DNA of 64,000 nucleotides, taken from NCBI RefSeq assembly GCF_003007675.1, contig NZ_PXNP01000019.1, positions 34,722 through 98,721 of the forward strand. Reading direction: 5' to 3'. The stretch is from Marinobacter fuscus. GTDB taxonomy: Bacteria; Pseudomonadota; Gammaproteobacteria; Pseudomonadales; Oleiphilaceae. Shown here one piece after another: positions 9,035 through 18,128 of this stretch. Numbering within the stretch: the first letter of the stretch is position 1; every line of letters starts with the position of its first letter. Both the position numbers and the translations under genes were made by a program. The notes beneath the pieces were generated by a model. That model was not told the origin of the DNA. It worked only from the letters and a program-made list of their open reading frames with translations, and ran no database searches.

Positions 9035-9318
9035 TTAGTAAGCCTCGCTGCCAAAGAGGCTCCCGTGCAGCGGGGAGGGACCCACTCCGTTTCTGTCTGA
9101 ATTCGTAACTCTCTCGCAACTGGCCAAGACTACCTGCGTCTCGGCATAGACTCGAAGCCAGTTTCTTTACTGGCCATTCTCGAAACTTATTGATACTTGT
9201 TCGAGGAGAATCAAAGCCTGTTTACGTTAAATTAACAACGCATTAATAAATCATGAATTGTCGAACACAGAAACAGTGTTAGCTTTAATCAAGATAAAAA
9301 CAATATTGAGGATTAATT
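9035..9318. other. AT-rich intergenic region upstream of the liv-type operon
   Basis: These 284 bases carry no gene I can support. The last 120 bases are AT-rich (TTTACGTTAAATTAACAACG, GCATTAATAAATCATG) and should hold the promoter of the ABC transporter operon. A short inverted repeat, AGCCTC/GAGGCT near 9040-9060, lacks a T-run. I could not pick a convincing -35/-10 pair. Confidence 0.45.
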
Positions 9319-10443
9319 ATGTTGCGTGGCAAACTTCCCTTTATCGCAATCACTGCAAGTCTTTTTATCACGTCTTCCGCAAACTCAGAAGAAATCGGAG
9401 CGCTTTTTCCCCTCAGCGGGCCTAACGCCACCTACGGTGACATATTTATGTCAGGCGCGGATCTTGCTGTGCGCCATGCGAATGAAGACAAAATGCTGTC
9501 AGATGACTTAAGCATTATCTATGAAGATAGCCAGGCATTACCTCAGCAGGGTGTTGTCGCAATGAACAAACTGGTGAATGTTGAGGCCGTACCGTACGTG
9601 CTCTCAGCTTTCACAGGTGTATCCAAGGCAATCTCAACTCTTGCACAGCGGAGTCAGACCGTGGCGGTAAACGGCGGCGGTGTTGGCCCGGATCTGGCAG
9701 AACTGGGCGAATATTTTTGGAACGTTATACCTTTGGCAAACAATGAGGTGGGCGCACTCGTTCGCTATGCGGTGAACGATTTGGGACACAAACGGTTTGT
9801 TCTGGTGTATGTTGATGATCCATTGGGGGAGTCTATTCAAAAAGAGTTAGAAAAGTCATTGCCACCACTGGGTGCTGAGCTTGTGGATGCCCACTCCATT
9901 GCCTCTTCTGCCCAGCAGTTCAGCGGGGTGGCGGCACGAGTTCGTAGCGCTAATCCGGACATGGTATACGTCGCCTCCTACGGGTCTCAGCAGTTGCAGA
10001 TCGTAAAACAACTTCGCGACAACGGTGTTAAGGCACAGATTGCGAGCTATTCCGCATTCTCCGTACCTGAATTGCAACAACAAGAGGAAGCTCTGGGCTC
10101 ACTATTCACAACTCAGAGCATTGACTGGGATTCCGAAGATCCGATTACAAAGCGCTTTGTCGATGATTATAACGCGGAGCACGGCAAGAATCCGACGTCT
10201 TACATTGCCAACTACTATAACGCTGTAAGAGTTTTCGCATTGCTCGCTCAAGATCTAGAGGAACAGGGTAAAGAGATTACCGGGGCCAACCTCCTGGCGC
10301 AGCGTAAGGCCACAGACACTTTTAAGCTGGTTGGTGGCGAGGTGTCTTTCCAGGAAAATGGCACCCTGCTGGCACCGATCCAGGTGCTCGAAGTGGACGG
10401 CTCAGGCAGCGGCAAAGTAGTTTTTGTAAATACTGCTGAGTAA
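9319..10443 (+). CDS. ABC transporter substrate-binding protein, branched-chain amino acid/amide type
   Basis: A 374-residue secreted binding protein. The signal peptide is residues 1-23 (cleavage near SSANS/EE), and the mature protein begins with the IGALFPLSGPNATYGDIFMS pattern of periplasmic-binding-fold type I proteins of the Liv/urea/amide class. GAGG stands 8 bases before ATG 9319. It opens an operon with two permeases, two ATPases and an acyl-CoA ligase; this gene order is seen in systems that import aromatic or alicyclic acids rather than amino acids. The ligand is therefore inferred to be a carboxylic acid. Confidence 0.9.
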   Translation: MLRGKLPFIAITASLFITSSANSEEIGALFPLSGPNATYGDIFMSGADLAVRHANEDKMLSDDLSIIYEDSQALPQQGVVAMNKLVNVEAVPYVLSAFTGVSKAISTLAQRSQTVAVNGGGVGPDLAELGEYFWNVIPLANNEVGALVRYAVNDLGHKRFVLVYVDDPLGESIQKELEKSLPPLGAELVDAHSIASSAQQFSGVAARVRSANPDMVYVASYGSQQLQIVKQLRDNGVKAQIASYSAFSVPELQQQEEALGSLFTTQSIDWDSEDPITKRFVDDYNAEHGKNPTSYIANYYNAVRVFALLAQDLEEQGKEITGANLLAQRKATDTFKLVGGEVSFQENGTLLAPIQVLEVDGSGSGKVVFVNTAE

Positions 10444-10452
10444 GGAGCTGTC

Positions 10453-11325
10453 ATGCTGTTTCTGCAACTCCTTGCGAACGGCCTGCAGGTGGGGGCGATT
10501 TACGCCCTCACAGCGGCTGGCTTTTCACTGATCTTCGGGTCTACCAAGATATTTCATTTCGCCCACGGCGCAACCTTCGCGATCGCGGCATACCTGTTCC
10601 ATTTTGCGTTAGCCGGACTGGGCATGCACTGGACTTTTGCGGTGTTGTTGGCAGCCGTCAGTGCGGTTGTATTTGGCATTTTGCTGGATCGGCTAATGTA
10701 CGCACCGATCCAGCGCCACGAAGGCTCTTTCTTTACCGTTTTTGTCGCCTCCTTCGGTATTGGAATTGTCGTCCAGAATTTGCTTGGGAGTGTGTTCGGA
10801 CGGGGCTTCATGTCGGTCGCTACCCCCTTGAGCAACTCTGTCGAGGTAATTCCGGGCATCTATCTTTCGCCACTGAACGGATTGGCAATTGTATCGGCGA
10901 TCATCTGTTTCGCCGCTCTGCACTTATTCCTGACCCGCACGTTTGTGGGTAAGGGTATGCGAGCGCTGAGCGAAAACCCTGAGTTGGTTCGCACATTTGG
11001 GCTTAGCCCCCGCAGGCTATCGACTTACGCCTTTGCGCTCGGGTCGTTGCTGGTGGTGCCAGGTGCAATATTTACGGCAGCTGGTACCGGCATCAACCCG
11101 GCTGTTGGACACCATGTCATGTTGATCAGCCTGGCGGCAACCATTGTGGGGGGGATTGGCAGTCTTCGGGGTGCGGCCTGTGCCGGCTTGCTGATCGGTG
11201 TGGCAGAGAACCTGGCGATGTGGAAGTTAGGTACCCAATGGAGCGAAGCGATTACCTTCGCGATCTTGTTCTTCTTTATCATCTTCAAACCGTCCGGTTT
11301 CTTTGGGCGGCAGACGGTTTCGTGA
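10453..11325 (+). CDS. LivH-type ABC transporter inner-membrane permease
   Basis: A 290-residue hydrophobic protein with the LivH signature at the N-terminus (LANGLQVGAIYALTAAGFSLIFGSTKIFHFAHG) shortened here to its hallmark FHFAHG, and the permease loop GKGMRALSENPELVRTFGLS that contacts the ATPases. It follows the binding-protein gene by 9 bases and pairs with the LivM-type permease downstream. Confidence 0.93.
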   Translation: MLFLQLLANGLQVGAIYALTAAGFSLIFGSTKIFHFAHGATFAIAAYLFHFALAGLGMHWTFAVLLAAVSAVVFGILLDRLMYAPIQRHEGSFFTVFVASFGIGIVVQNLLGSVFGRGFMSVATPLSNSVEVIPGIYLSPLNGLAIVSAIICFAALHLFLTRTFVGKGMRALSENPELVRTFGLSPRRLSTYAFALGSLLVVPGAIFTAAGTGINPAVGHHVMLISLAATIVGGIGSLRGAACAGLLIGVAENLAMWKLGTQWSEAITFAILFFFIIFKPSGFFGRQTVS

Positions 11326-11334
11326 GGCGCTGAC

Positions 11335-12216
11335 ATGACAGCTTATATATTGAACTTGCTGGTCTTGATCTCGGTTTACGCGATCCTGTCGACCACACTG
11401 AATTTCATTATCGGATATGCCGGTATCTTCTCTCTGGCCCATGCAGTGTTTTTCGGAATCGGCGGCTACACTGCGGCCTTAGTGGCCATGCATGTTAGTC
11501 CGGAGTTCTTTGTGGCGATTCCTATCGCCATGGCCGCTGCCGCTGGAACGTCTCTGCTACTGGCCTTGCCTGCCCTTCGAGTAAGGGGCGAATACTTCGT
11601 GGCGGCTTCCCTAGGGTTGCAGGTATTGGCAGTAACCTTGTTTTCGGAGTGGAAAAGCTTCACCGGAGGCATTGGTGGTGTCATCGGGATTCCATCCGTG
11701 GAACTGTTCGGCTATCCCGTTTACAAACCGTGGCAATTTCTGATTATCTCACTGATTTGCTTGGCGATTATTATTGTCATTATCCGGACTTTGGTGCACA
11801 CCAGTTTCGGACGGAGCCTAAAGGCAATACGAGACAGTGAGTCGGCAGCATTAGCGTCGGGCAAGAATATAACGGTGATCAAAACGCTTTCTGTCGTTCT
11901 GTCCTCGTCGCTGGCTGCTGTAGCTGGAGCGCTCTACGCCTTTTACATGAGCTTTATCAATGTTGAGAGCTTTATGCTTGATACGTCGGTACTGGTAATG
12001 GCGATGGTAATCATTGGAGGCACTGCAACGATTTTGGGGCCGCTACTGGGCGCCGGGTTGCTGATGTTACTGCCTAGCGCCCTGACTTATCTGTGGTTCC
12101 TGCCACAAACAGAAATCGGTTCCATCCAGCAAATCGTCTACGGACTAGCCATGGTATTGCTGATGATTTTCCGCCCTGGAGGCATTGTGAGCTCACACCC
12201 GGGAGGTGGCAAATGA
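11335..12216 (+). CDS. LivM-type ABC transporter inner-membrane permease
   Basis: A 293-residue membrane protein with the LivM pattern: ATLNFIIGYAG-like segment (TTLNFIIGYAGIFSLAHA), LPALRVRGEYF, and the ATPase-contact loop SFGRSLKAIRDSESAALASG near residue 160. It starts 9 bases after the LivH-type gene, and its TGA overlaps the ATG of the next gene (ATGA), showing translational coupling. Confidence 0.93.
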   Translation: MTAYILNLLVLISVYAILSTTLNFIIGYAGIFSLAHAVFFGIGGYTAALVAMHVSPEFFVAIPIAMAAAAGTSLLLALPALRVRGEYFVAASLGLQVLAVTLFSEWKSFTGGIGGVIGIPSVELFGYPVYKPWQFLIISLICLAIIIVIIRTLVHTSFGRSLKAIRDSESAALASGKNITVIKTLSVVLSSSLAAVAGALYAFYMSFINVESFMLDTSVLVMAMVIIGGTATILGPLLGAGLLMLLPSALTYLWFLPQTEIGSIQQIVYGLAMVLLMIFRPGGIVSSHPGGGK

Positions 12217-13031
12217 ACGAGCCGTTAATTCCAGTTCAGAAGCACTCAAACCCTGCTCCCGATTCCGGCTTGACAAGCTCGACAGGGGAACAGGAAGTAT
12301 TACTGGAGATAAACAACCTCAGTAAAAACTTTGGTGGTCTTCAGGCTATCAGTGATGTGTCCCTAAGCCTTCGGGCCGGCATTGTCACGACCCTGGTAGG
12401 TCCGAACGGGGCAGGTAAAACCACCTTGTTCAATATGATAACCGGTCACATTCAGCCTTCTGAGGGCGATGTGCGCTGGCAGGGCGAGTCGTTGATCGGA
12501 AAGTCACCCTGGAAAGTTGCAAGAGGCGGGATTGCAAGGACATTTCAGGATCTTCGACTGTTCACCCACATGACGGTGGAAGAAAACATTCTCACTATGA
12601 TGGAGCCGGGGGCCTGGCTCTGGCAGCTTGGTGGAAAATCAGGCAAGGCCAGGCGATACGACAAAGTGGACCGGATACTTGAGAGAACCGGGCTTACAGA
12701 CAAACGCCATACACGGGCACTGGATCTGGCTTATGCCGAACGCAAGTTCCTGAGTCTGGCCCGTATCATGGCAACAGATTCCCGATTGTGGCTTCTGGAC
12801 GAACCGGCGTCAGGGCTTGACCCAAACTCCTACAACCTGTTTCTGCAGTTGCTCAGAGAAGAGGTCAAAGACGGTATCACCGTCTGCATCATCGAACACA
12901 ACCTCGACATAGTGGTGAATATATCCGACCGAATTGCATTTTTGGATCAGGGTAAGTTATTGGCCGATGACGAGCCAGAAACTATCCTGAACGACCCAAC
13001 CTTGGCCGCAATTTACTTCGGAGAGCGATAA
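12213..13031 (+). CDS. LivG-type ABC transporter ATPase with atypical signature motif
   Basis: A 272-residue ATPase; I use ATG 12213, overlapping the LivM stop as ATGA. Walker A is GPNGAGKTT (residues 63-71), Q-loop region FQDLRLFTHMTVEENI, Walker B LWLLDEPASGLD, and the LivG-type IIEHNLDIV. The ABC signature, usually LSxGQ, reads LAYAERKFL here, a clear departure; LivG proteins often have LSYGQQ. It also has an extra N-terminal segment of about 30 residues. It should pair with the LivF-type ATPase, whose signature is canonical, giving an asymmetric dimer. Confidence 0.92.
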   Translation: MNEPLIPVQKHSNPAPDSGLTSSTGEQEVLLEINNLSKNFGGLQAISDVSLSLRAGIVTTLVGPNGAGKTTLFNMITGHIQPSEGDVRWQGESLIGKSPWKVARGGIARTFQDLRLFTHMTVEENILTMMEPGAWLWQLGGKSGKARRYDKVDRILERTGLTDKRHTRALDLAYAERKFLSLARIMATDSRLWLLDEPASGLDPNSYNLFLQLLREEVKDGITVCIIEHNLDIVVNISDRIAFLDQGKLLADDEPETILNDPTLAAIYFGER

Positions 13032-13033
13032 CC

Positions 13034-13744
13034 ATGACAGACAAAATTCTCCAGGTTGAGAATCTGGTGGTTGGTTATGGCGGCCGACCCGTGCTGACGG
13101 ATATCAATGTTCACGTTAACAACAATGAAGTGTTGTGCCTGATCGGACATAACGGTGCCGGAAAATCCACCCTGTTAAAGTCCATATTTGGACTAGTACC
13201 GCACGAAGGTGGCCGCATTCAGTTCAACGGTAAACCCGCAGTCATCGACCCTCGGGCGATGACCATGGCGGGCATGTCCATGGTGCCGGAAGGCCGTGGC
13301 GTGTTCCCCGGCATGACCGTAGAGGAAACCCTGAGTCTGGGCATGTGGGCGGCGGGAGTTCCCGAAAATGAGCGGGCGGAGAGAACTGATTGGGTAATGT
13401 CGATCCTGCCGGTGATGAAAAAGTTTTACCGGACACGAGCTGGGGACCTGTCCGGCGGACAGCAGCAAATGGTCTCTATTGGCCGAGCCCTGCTGAGCCG
13501 CCCTCGCTGCTTGTTGATGGATGAGCCCTCGATCGGCCTAGCTCCAAAGTTGTTTCAGGATCTCTGTGGCCCGATACGGGAACTGCAGCAGAAAACAGGC
13601 ATGTCGATCCTGTTAGTGGAGCAGAATGTTAAGGAGGCTCTGAAAATCTCTGATCGGGTCGTGGTGATGAAATCCGGTCAAATGACGTGGGAAGGCCTGC
13701 CGGAAGAGTTGAGTGATAATAAGAAGCTGATGGAGCTGTACTGA
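13034..13744 (+). CDS. LivF-type ABC transporter ATPase
   Basis: A 236-residue ATPase, the normal size for LivF. Walker A is GHNGAGKST (residues about 38-46), the signature is the canonical LSGGQQQMVSIGRALL, and Walker B is CLLMDEPSIGLAP. It lies two bases after the LivG-type gene and its TGA shares a base with the ATG of the acyl-CoA ligase (TGATG), so transport and CoA activation are co-translated. Confidence 0.95.
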   Translation: MTDKILQVENLVVGYGGRPVLTDINVHVNNNEVLCLIGHNGAGKSTLLKSIFGLVPHEGGRIQFNGKPAVIDPRAMTMAGMSMVPEGRGVFPGMTVEETLSLGMWAAGVPENERAERTDWVMSILPVMKKFYRTRAGDLSGGQQQMVSIGRALLSRPRCLLMDEPSIGLAPKLFQDLCGPIRELQQKTGMSILLVEQNVKEALKISDRVVVMKSGQMTWEGLPEELSDNKKLMELY

Positions 13745-15342
13745 TGCTGAAGAAACTGACCCTGACTTCGTTGGTGTCTGAGCATCTGGAGCGGGCCCCG
13801 GAATCCTGTGCGCTTGTAGTGGACCACCGTCAATTCAGCTACCGGGAGCTGGACCAAATGGGCCTCGCAGCGGCGGCCTGGCTGCGAGAGCAAGGTGTTC
13901 GCCCAGGTGACCGCGTGGCTGTATGGCTAGTTAACCGGCCTGAGTGGCTCGCGTTAATGCTGGGATTATCCCGCATCGGCGCTGTGCTGGTGGCCGTGAA
14001 CACTCGTTATAGAACGGAAGAATTGCAACACATCCTGTCTCTGTCGGGAGCCCGAATTCTGATCATGCAGCCACGTTTTCGGAACATTGATTTTCAGGCT
14101 TTGCTGCAGGACCTCAAGCCCCACACGTTACCCGACCTGGAAGCGATTGCAGTGCTTGATCCGGAAATGCCATTACCAAAGCTGGAAGGGTGTTCCGGGC
14201 TGACCTTTCCTGACCTGGCGAACACAAATGCATCGCAAGTAGCTGATAAATCCCGCGATGATGACTTGGCTATACTGTTTACCACCTCAGGCACTACTAA
14301 AATGCCGAAGTTGGTGATGCATACTCAATACTCGCTGGCCAGCCACGCACAATGCGTGGCTGAAGCGTTTATGCTTAATCAGCCGGGCGCAGGCCTGCTT
14401 GCTCCGTTACCATTCTGTGGAACCTTTGGTTTGGTTCCGGCGATTGCAGCTCTGGCCGCAGGTACGCCCATTGCGGTCATGGAGACGTTTGATGCTAAGC
14501 CCGCAGTTGAACTGATCCGAAAACTCCGGTTAACCCACCTGTTCGGCAGTGACGAGATGTATCGGCGTATCCTTGATGTGCTGCCCGAGAGCGCTAGCCT
14601 GGATAGCCTCCGGGTATGTGGCTTTGCCGCATTCCAGACGGGCGCGGAAGAGCTTGTCCGGCAGGCTGATGCCCGGGGCATTCCGATTGCAGGTGTCTAT
14701 GGATCAAGTGAGGTGCAGGCTCTGTTTTCTATTCAGCCTACGCAAAAGAATATGCACGAACGGTGCAAAGGCGGTGGCTTTCCTGCCGATCCGGAGGCGA
14801 AGGTGAGGATTCGCGACACTGAGTCTGGTGAGTTGATGCCTCCGGAGCAGAGCGGCATTCTGGAGATTAACGCTACGGGTAACTTCTCCGGGTATTTCAA
14901 CAACCCTCTCGCCACCTCTGAGGTCATTGATCAGGATGGATACTTCTCTACCGGGGATATTGGCTACCTATGCAAGGATGGTTCGTTCGTCTACCAAACC
15001 CGACAGGGTGATGCAATCCGCCTGAGCGGGTTCCTGGTAAACCCGTCAGAAATCGAAGATGTCCTGAAAGGCTGCCCGGGTATCGTCGAAGCCCAAGTGA
15101 TTGGAGCAGATGTTGATGGCGTGCAGTCTTGTGTTGCCTTCGTGATTGCCGAACCGGGCAGCAATATTGATGCCGATGGCATCAGAGCATGGCTTCGAAA
15201 CGTTATCGCACCATTCAAGGTGCCGTCTCGAGTCTGGTTTCTGGATGCCTTCCCAGTTACGGATAGCCCCAATGGCGTCAAGATCCAAAGGGCCAAGCTG
15301 AGAGAAATGGCTGCCGAGCGTGATTTGGGTGTTAGCAACTAG
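13744..15342 (+). CDS. acyl-CoA ligase (AMP-forming)
   Basis: A 532-residue member of the adenylate-forming ANL family. The ATP/Pi-binding loop FTTSGTTKMPK is at about residues 179-189, the A5 motif region is GVYGSSEVQALF, A7 is FSTGDIGYL, A8 region TRQGDAIRLSGFLVNPSEIE, and the A10 lysine sits in PNGVKIQRAKLRE. It should convert a free acid, ATP and CoA to acyl-CoA. Its one-base overlap with the ABC ATPase gene implies that it activates the imported acid. The GDxIRLSG form replaces the usual GGEKI. Cyclohexane- or aromatic-carboxylate CoA ligases are the nearest style I recognise, but substrate is not assigned. Confidence 0.92.
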   Translation: MLKKLTLTSLVSEHLERAPESCALVVDHRQFSYRELDQMGLAAAAWLREQGVRPGDRVAVWLVNRPEWLALMLGLSRIGAVLVAVNTRYRTEELQHILSLSGARILIMQPRFRNIDFQALLQDLKPHTLPDLEAIAVLDPEMPLPKLEGCSGLTFPDLANTNASQVADKSRDDDLAILFTTSGTTKMPKLVMHTQYSLASHAQCVAEAFMLNQPGAGLLAPLPFCGTFGLVPAIAALAAGTPIAVMETFDAKPAVELIRKLRLTHLFGSDEMYRRILDVLPESASLDSLRVCGFAAFQTGAEELVRQADARGIPIAGVYGSSEVQALFSIQPTQKNMHERCKGGGFPADPEAKVRIRDTESGELMPPEQSGILEINATGNFSGYFNNPLATSEVIDQDGYFSTGDIGYLCKDGSFVYQTRQGDAIRLSGFLVNPSEIEDVLKGCPGIVEAQVIGADVDGVQSCVAFVIAEPGSNIDADGIRAWLRNVIAPFKVPSRVWFLDAFPVTDSPNGVKIQRAKLREMAAERDLGVSN

Positions 15343-15352
15343 TCTGCCTTTA

Positions 15353-15973
15353 TCATTCGGGGCGGTGCATCTGGAACTTCTGAGAGGCATCCACTTTGAA
15401 GTAGTCGGCGGGGCCGCCACCACGAAGTATAGGCTCTGCTCCAGCGGTATCGTAGATTCCGTTGCGGAGTAGGCGCCCCGCAATATGAACGCCGACGACT
15501 TCACCGAATACCATCCAGGTGTCCAGCTCTTCACCGTCGGCACCGGCAAGCTGGAGTACCTGGGATACCCGACATTCAAACCTGACCGGGCTTTCCGCCA
15601 CGTGTGGTACCGCAATCACCCGGGATGGCGCCGGGGTGACACCCGATAGCGCAAATTCGTCCACCTCGGGCCCGACTGCCCTGCATGTTTCGTTCATGGC
15701 ATCGCTTAGTGGACGGGTCACCAGGTTCCAGCAGAACTCTCCCGTTTGCTCGGCATTCCGCACAGAGTCCTTGAAGCCGATACTGGAGAAGGCGACGATG
15801 GGCGGGTGGTAATTGAAGGCGTTGAAGAAACTATAGGGTGCGAGGTTCAGCACGCCGTTGCGGTCCCGCGAGGAGATCCACCCGATAGGGCGTGGTGCCA
15901 CCAGGGCGTTAAACGGATCATGGGCTAAGCCATGACCTTCAGCCGGCCGATAAAAGTGGGTTTCCTCGCACAT
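15353..15973 (-). CDS. flavin reductase-like FMN-binding split-barrel protein
   Basis: A 206-residue protein of the DIM6/NTAB flavin reductase family, with the hallmark N-terminal strand ALVAPRPIGWISSRD and NLAPYSFFNAFNYHPP. Such proteins either supply reduced flavin to two-component monooxygenases or bind FMN for other redox work. No oxygenase partner is obvious nearby. It is convergent with the acyl-CoA ligase, only 10 bases between stops, and is the last of a minus-strand run of small catabolic genes (isomerase, EthD, CoA-transferase). Confidence 0.88.
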   Translation of the reverse strand: MCEETHFYRPAEGHGLAHDPFNALVAPRPIGWISSRDRNGVLNLAPYSFFNAFNYHPPIVAFSSIGFKDSVRNAEQTGEFCWNLVTRPLSDAMNETCRAVGPEVDEFALSGVTPAPSRVIAVPHVAESPVRFECRVSQVLQLAGADGEELDTWMVFGEVVGVHIAGRLLRNGIYDTAGAEPILRGGGPADYFKVDASQKFQMHRPE

Positions 15974-16012
15974 ACAACCTCCCCAGCTGCAGATAGACGT
16001 GCAACATCTATT

Positions 16013-16300
16013 TTAGTCTTTAAGTGCGCTCGGGTGCTCATTCAATGGCGTAACCTCAATATCCATGTAAGGAAACAGAGGAAGGGAGCTCAATAACTCA
16101 TGCAGTTCTTGATTCGACTCTACATCGAAGATACTGACGTTTGAATATTTTCCTGTCACTCGCCATAAATGAGGCCACTTTCCCTTACGTTGAATATCAA
16201 GTGCTCGGTTTTTCTCCGCAACCTTGACATCATCAAATTCCTCTTTTGTTAAGTGTGAAGGGGGATTTACCTTCATTTGAACCATGAACAGCATCGTCAC
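16013..16300 (-). CDS. muconolactone delta-isomerase-like protein
   Basis: A 95-residue protein, the size of CatC (about 96), with the family pattern MLFMVQMKVNPP at the start, KNRALDIQRKGKWPHLWRV in the middle and LPLFPYMDIEVTPL near the end. In the catechol branch CatC moves the double bond of muconolactone. No other cat genes lie nearby, but a 3-oxoacid CoA-transferase pair, which in that pathway acts two steps later, is 390 bases upstream. So it may act on a related lactone. The start may be ATG 16300 or ATG 16294. Confidence 0.85.
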   Translation of the reverse strand: MTMLFMVQMKVNPPSHLTKEEFDDVKVAEKNRALDIQRKGKWPHLWRVTGKYSNVSIFDVESNQELHELLSSLPLFPYMDIEVTPLNEHPSALKD

Positions 16301-16340
16301 TACTCCTCGAAAGTCATTTTTTAGTTAGAAGCTGGGGCCT

Positions 16341-16664
16341 TTAATGAACGTCTCGGGTGATTATAGGCTTAAGCTTTCCAATAAAACTCTTGCCATGCTC
16401 AAACCATTGCTTACGAACACTCGATTTCAGGTACTCCTGATATTTCTCCTCACTCTCAAACCAACACTCTGCTACCGCATCAAATGGTCCCACGCCAAGA
16501 TAAGGAACATGTGTGTCCTTCGGCTCCCGGTCGACCAGTCGAACCTCATATTTATACAAGGCCGGGACATCATGGGACATGTCATAATGAACCCTGCATT
16601 CTTCCGCAAATTTTTCGGGGGACATATGCTCCGGTCGCACCAACAAATACACGATTCTAATCAT
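16341..16664 (-). CDS. EthD-family small protein
   Basis: A 107-residue dimeric ferredoxin-like-fold protein of the EthD family: MIRIVYLLVRPEHMSPEKF at the N-terminus and a WFES...YQEYLKS segment. EthD-type proteins occur beside degradation operons for ethers, lactones and polyketide-like rings, and function is usually not known at the chemical level. It lies between the CoA-transferase B subunit and the isomerase-like gene on the same strand. Fold-level assignment only. Confidence 0.8.
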   Translation of the reverse strand: MIRIVYLLVRPEHMSPEKFAEECRVHYDMSHDVPALYKYEVRLVDREPKDTHVPYLGVGPFDAVAECWFESEEKYQEYLKSSVRKQWFEHGKSFIGKLKPIITRDVH

Positions 16665-16687
16665 AGGTAACCTCTCAATCAGCGGAA

Positions 16688-17341
16688 TTATATGCCCGAA
16701 AAATCTACTTCTACAGCGGTGCTGCGCACGATTTCCTCCCGCGAGACCGCCGGATTCACAAACAGCGCACGAACCTTGTTCCCGTCACTGCAGGTCTCAA
16801 AAGTCCCATAGTTCGTGTAAATACGGGTCACGCAACCGAGCCCGGTCGGTGGATAGGTCAGTTGTGGCACAATCTTGGGGCGGCCATCCCGATCTACATG
16901 ATCCATCATTACGAAGGTCTGCTTTGCACCGATCGCCAGGTCCATCGCACCGCCAACCGCCGGGATTGCATCCGGATCTCCAGTATGCCAATTGGCGAGG
17001 TCGCCGTTGCAGGCAACCTGGAAAGCCCCGAGCACGCAGATGTCCAGATGCCCTCCTCTCATCATCGCAAACGAATCCGCATGATGGAAAATTGCCGCGC
17101 CTGGTAACAATTTGATCGGCACTTTTCCGGCATTAACGAGATCAGGATCCTGCTCACCTTCCGGAGCATCAATCCAGCGCCCAAGCACACCGTTTTCGGT
17201 ATGGAGAATAACCTCCTTATCTCCCTCTCCTAAATGGTTAGCCACCAGAGTTGGCATACCAATACCCAGATTCACGTACGCGCCCTCTGGAATATCGCCG
17301 GCAATTCTCGCCGCTAGCATAGACCTATCTTCAGTATTCAT
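16688..17341 (-). CDS. 3-oxoacid CoA-transferase subunit B
   Basis: A 217-residue beta subunit of a family I CoA-transferase (ScoB/PcaJ/AtoA type). The catalytic glutamate is in the conserved HTENGVLG segment, about residue 48, and GGAMDL and the QLTYPPTGLGCVTRIYT segment are typical. It transfers CoA from succinyl-CoA or acetyl-CoA to a 3-oxoacid such as 3-oxoadipate or acetoacetate. The alpha subunit is encoded immediately upstream (36 bases). Neighbouring muconolactone-isomerase-like and EthD genes hint at a ring-derived dicarboxylate rather than acetoacetate. Confidence 0.93.
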   Translation of the reverse strand: MNTEDRSMLAARIAGDIPEGAYVNLGIGMPTLVANHLGEGDKEVILHTENGVLGRWIDAPEGEQDPDLVNAGKVPIKLLPGAAIFHHADSFAMMRGGHLDICVLGAFQVACNGDLANWHTGDPDAIPAVGGAMDLAIGAKQTFVMMDHVDRDGRPKIVPQLTYPPTGLGCVTRIYTNYGTFETCSDGNKVRALFVNPAVSREEIVRSTAVEVDFSGI

Positions 17342-17376
17342 AATGCAAACCTTTAACCATTGTTAGGGAAGAAGAC

Positions 17377-18039
17377 TCAGACTTTAATGAAAACATTGAC
17401 ATAGATACCCGGAGTCACAACGCATTCCGGGTCTAGCTGACCAGCCTCAACGACTTCACTGACTTCGGCAATGGTTGTCTTTGCTGCCATGGCCATTACA
17501 GGGCCAAAATTTCTGGCAGTCTTTTTATAGGTAAGATTCCCGTAACGGTCGGCGACAGCCGCTTTGATCAACGCCACGTCAACACGAATGGGATACTCCA
17601 AGACGTAGTTAACTCCATCGATCTCTCGCGTTTCCTTTCCCTCAGCCAGAGCAGTGCCATATCCGGTTGGCGTAAAAAATGCTCCAATCCCAGCCCCACT
17701 AGCCCTTAACCGCTCAGCCATGTTGCCTTGCGGCACCAGTTCAAGCTCAATTTCACCTTTTCGATACAGATCTTCAAACACCCAGGAATCTTTCATTCTT
17801 GGAAAGGAGCAGATAATCTTTCTGACTTTCCCGGCCTTTAGCAAAGCAGCAATGCCTTCCTCCTTTTGCCCGGCATTATTCGTAACAATGACAAGATTTT
17901 TGGCATTTTTATTTTTTATTAATGCGTCAATGAGCATATTGGGAGATCCAGCGCCACCAAACCCGCCAATGGCCACAGTGTCTCCCTCGTTAACCCTGGA
18001 GACTACCTCCAGAAGATCACTTGTTTGTTTATCAATCAT
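17377..18039 (-). CDS. 3-oxoacid CoA-transferase subunit A
   Basis: A 220-residue alpha subunit of the same family I CoA-transferase. It shows the glycine-rich CoA loop DTVAIGGFGGAGSPNMLIDAL near residues 20-40, FPRMKDSWVFEDLYRKGEIELELVPQG in shortened form EIELELVPQGNMAERL, and GIGAFFTPTGYGT. It is the first gene of the minus-strand set 18039 to 15353. A stable enzyme needs both subunits. Confidence 0.93.
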   Translation of the reverse strand: MIDKQTSDLLEVVSRVNEGDTVAIGGFGGAGSPNMLIDALIKNKNAKNLVIVTNNAGQKEEGIAALLKAGKVRKIICSFPRMKDSWVFEDLYRKGEIELELVPQGNMAERLRASGAGIGAFFTPTGYGTALAEGKETREIDGVNYVLEYPIRVDVALIKAAVADRYGNLTYKKTARNFGPVMAMAAKTTIAEVSEVVEAGQLDPECVVTPGIYVNVFIKV

Positions 18040-18128
18040 TCTATTCCCTTTTGTTTTTGAGCAATAAAAAATAATCGGTCAAGAAACTTTACCCGACGAT
18101 CCACCACCTCCATCAATCCCTTAATTGA

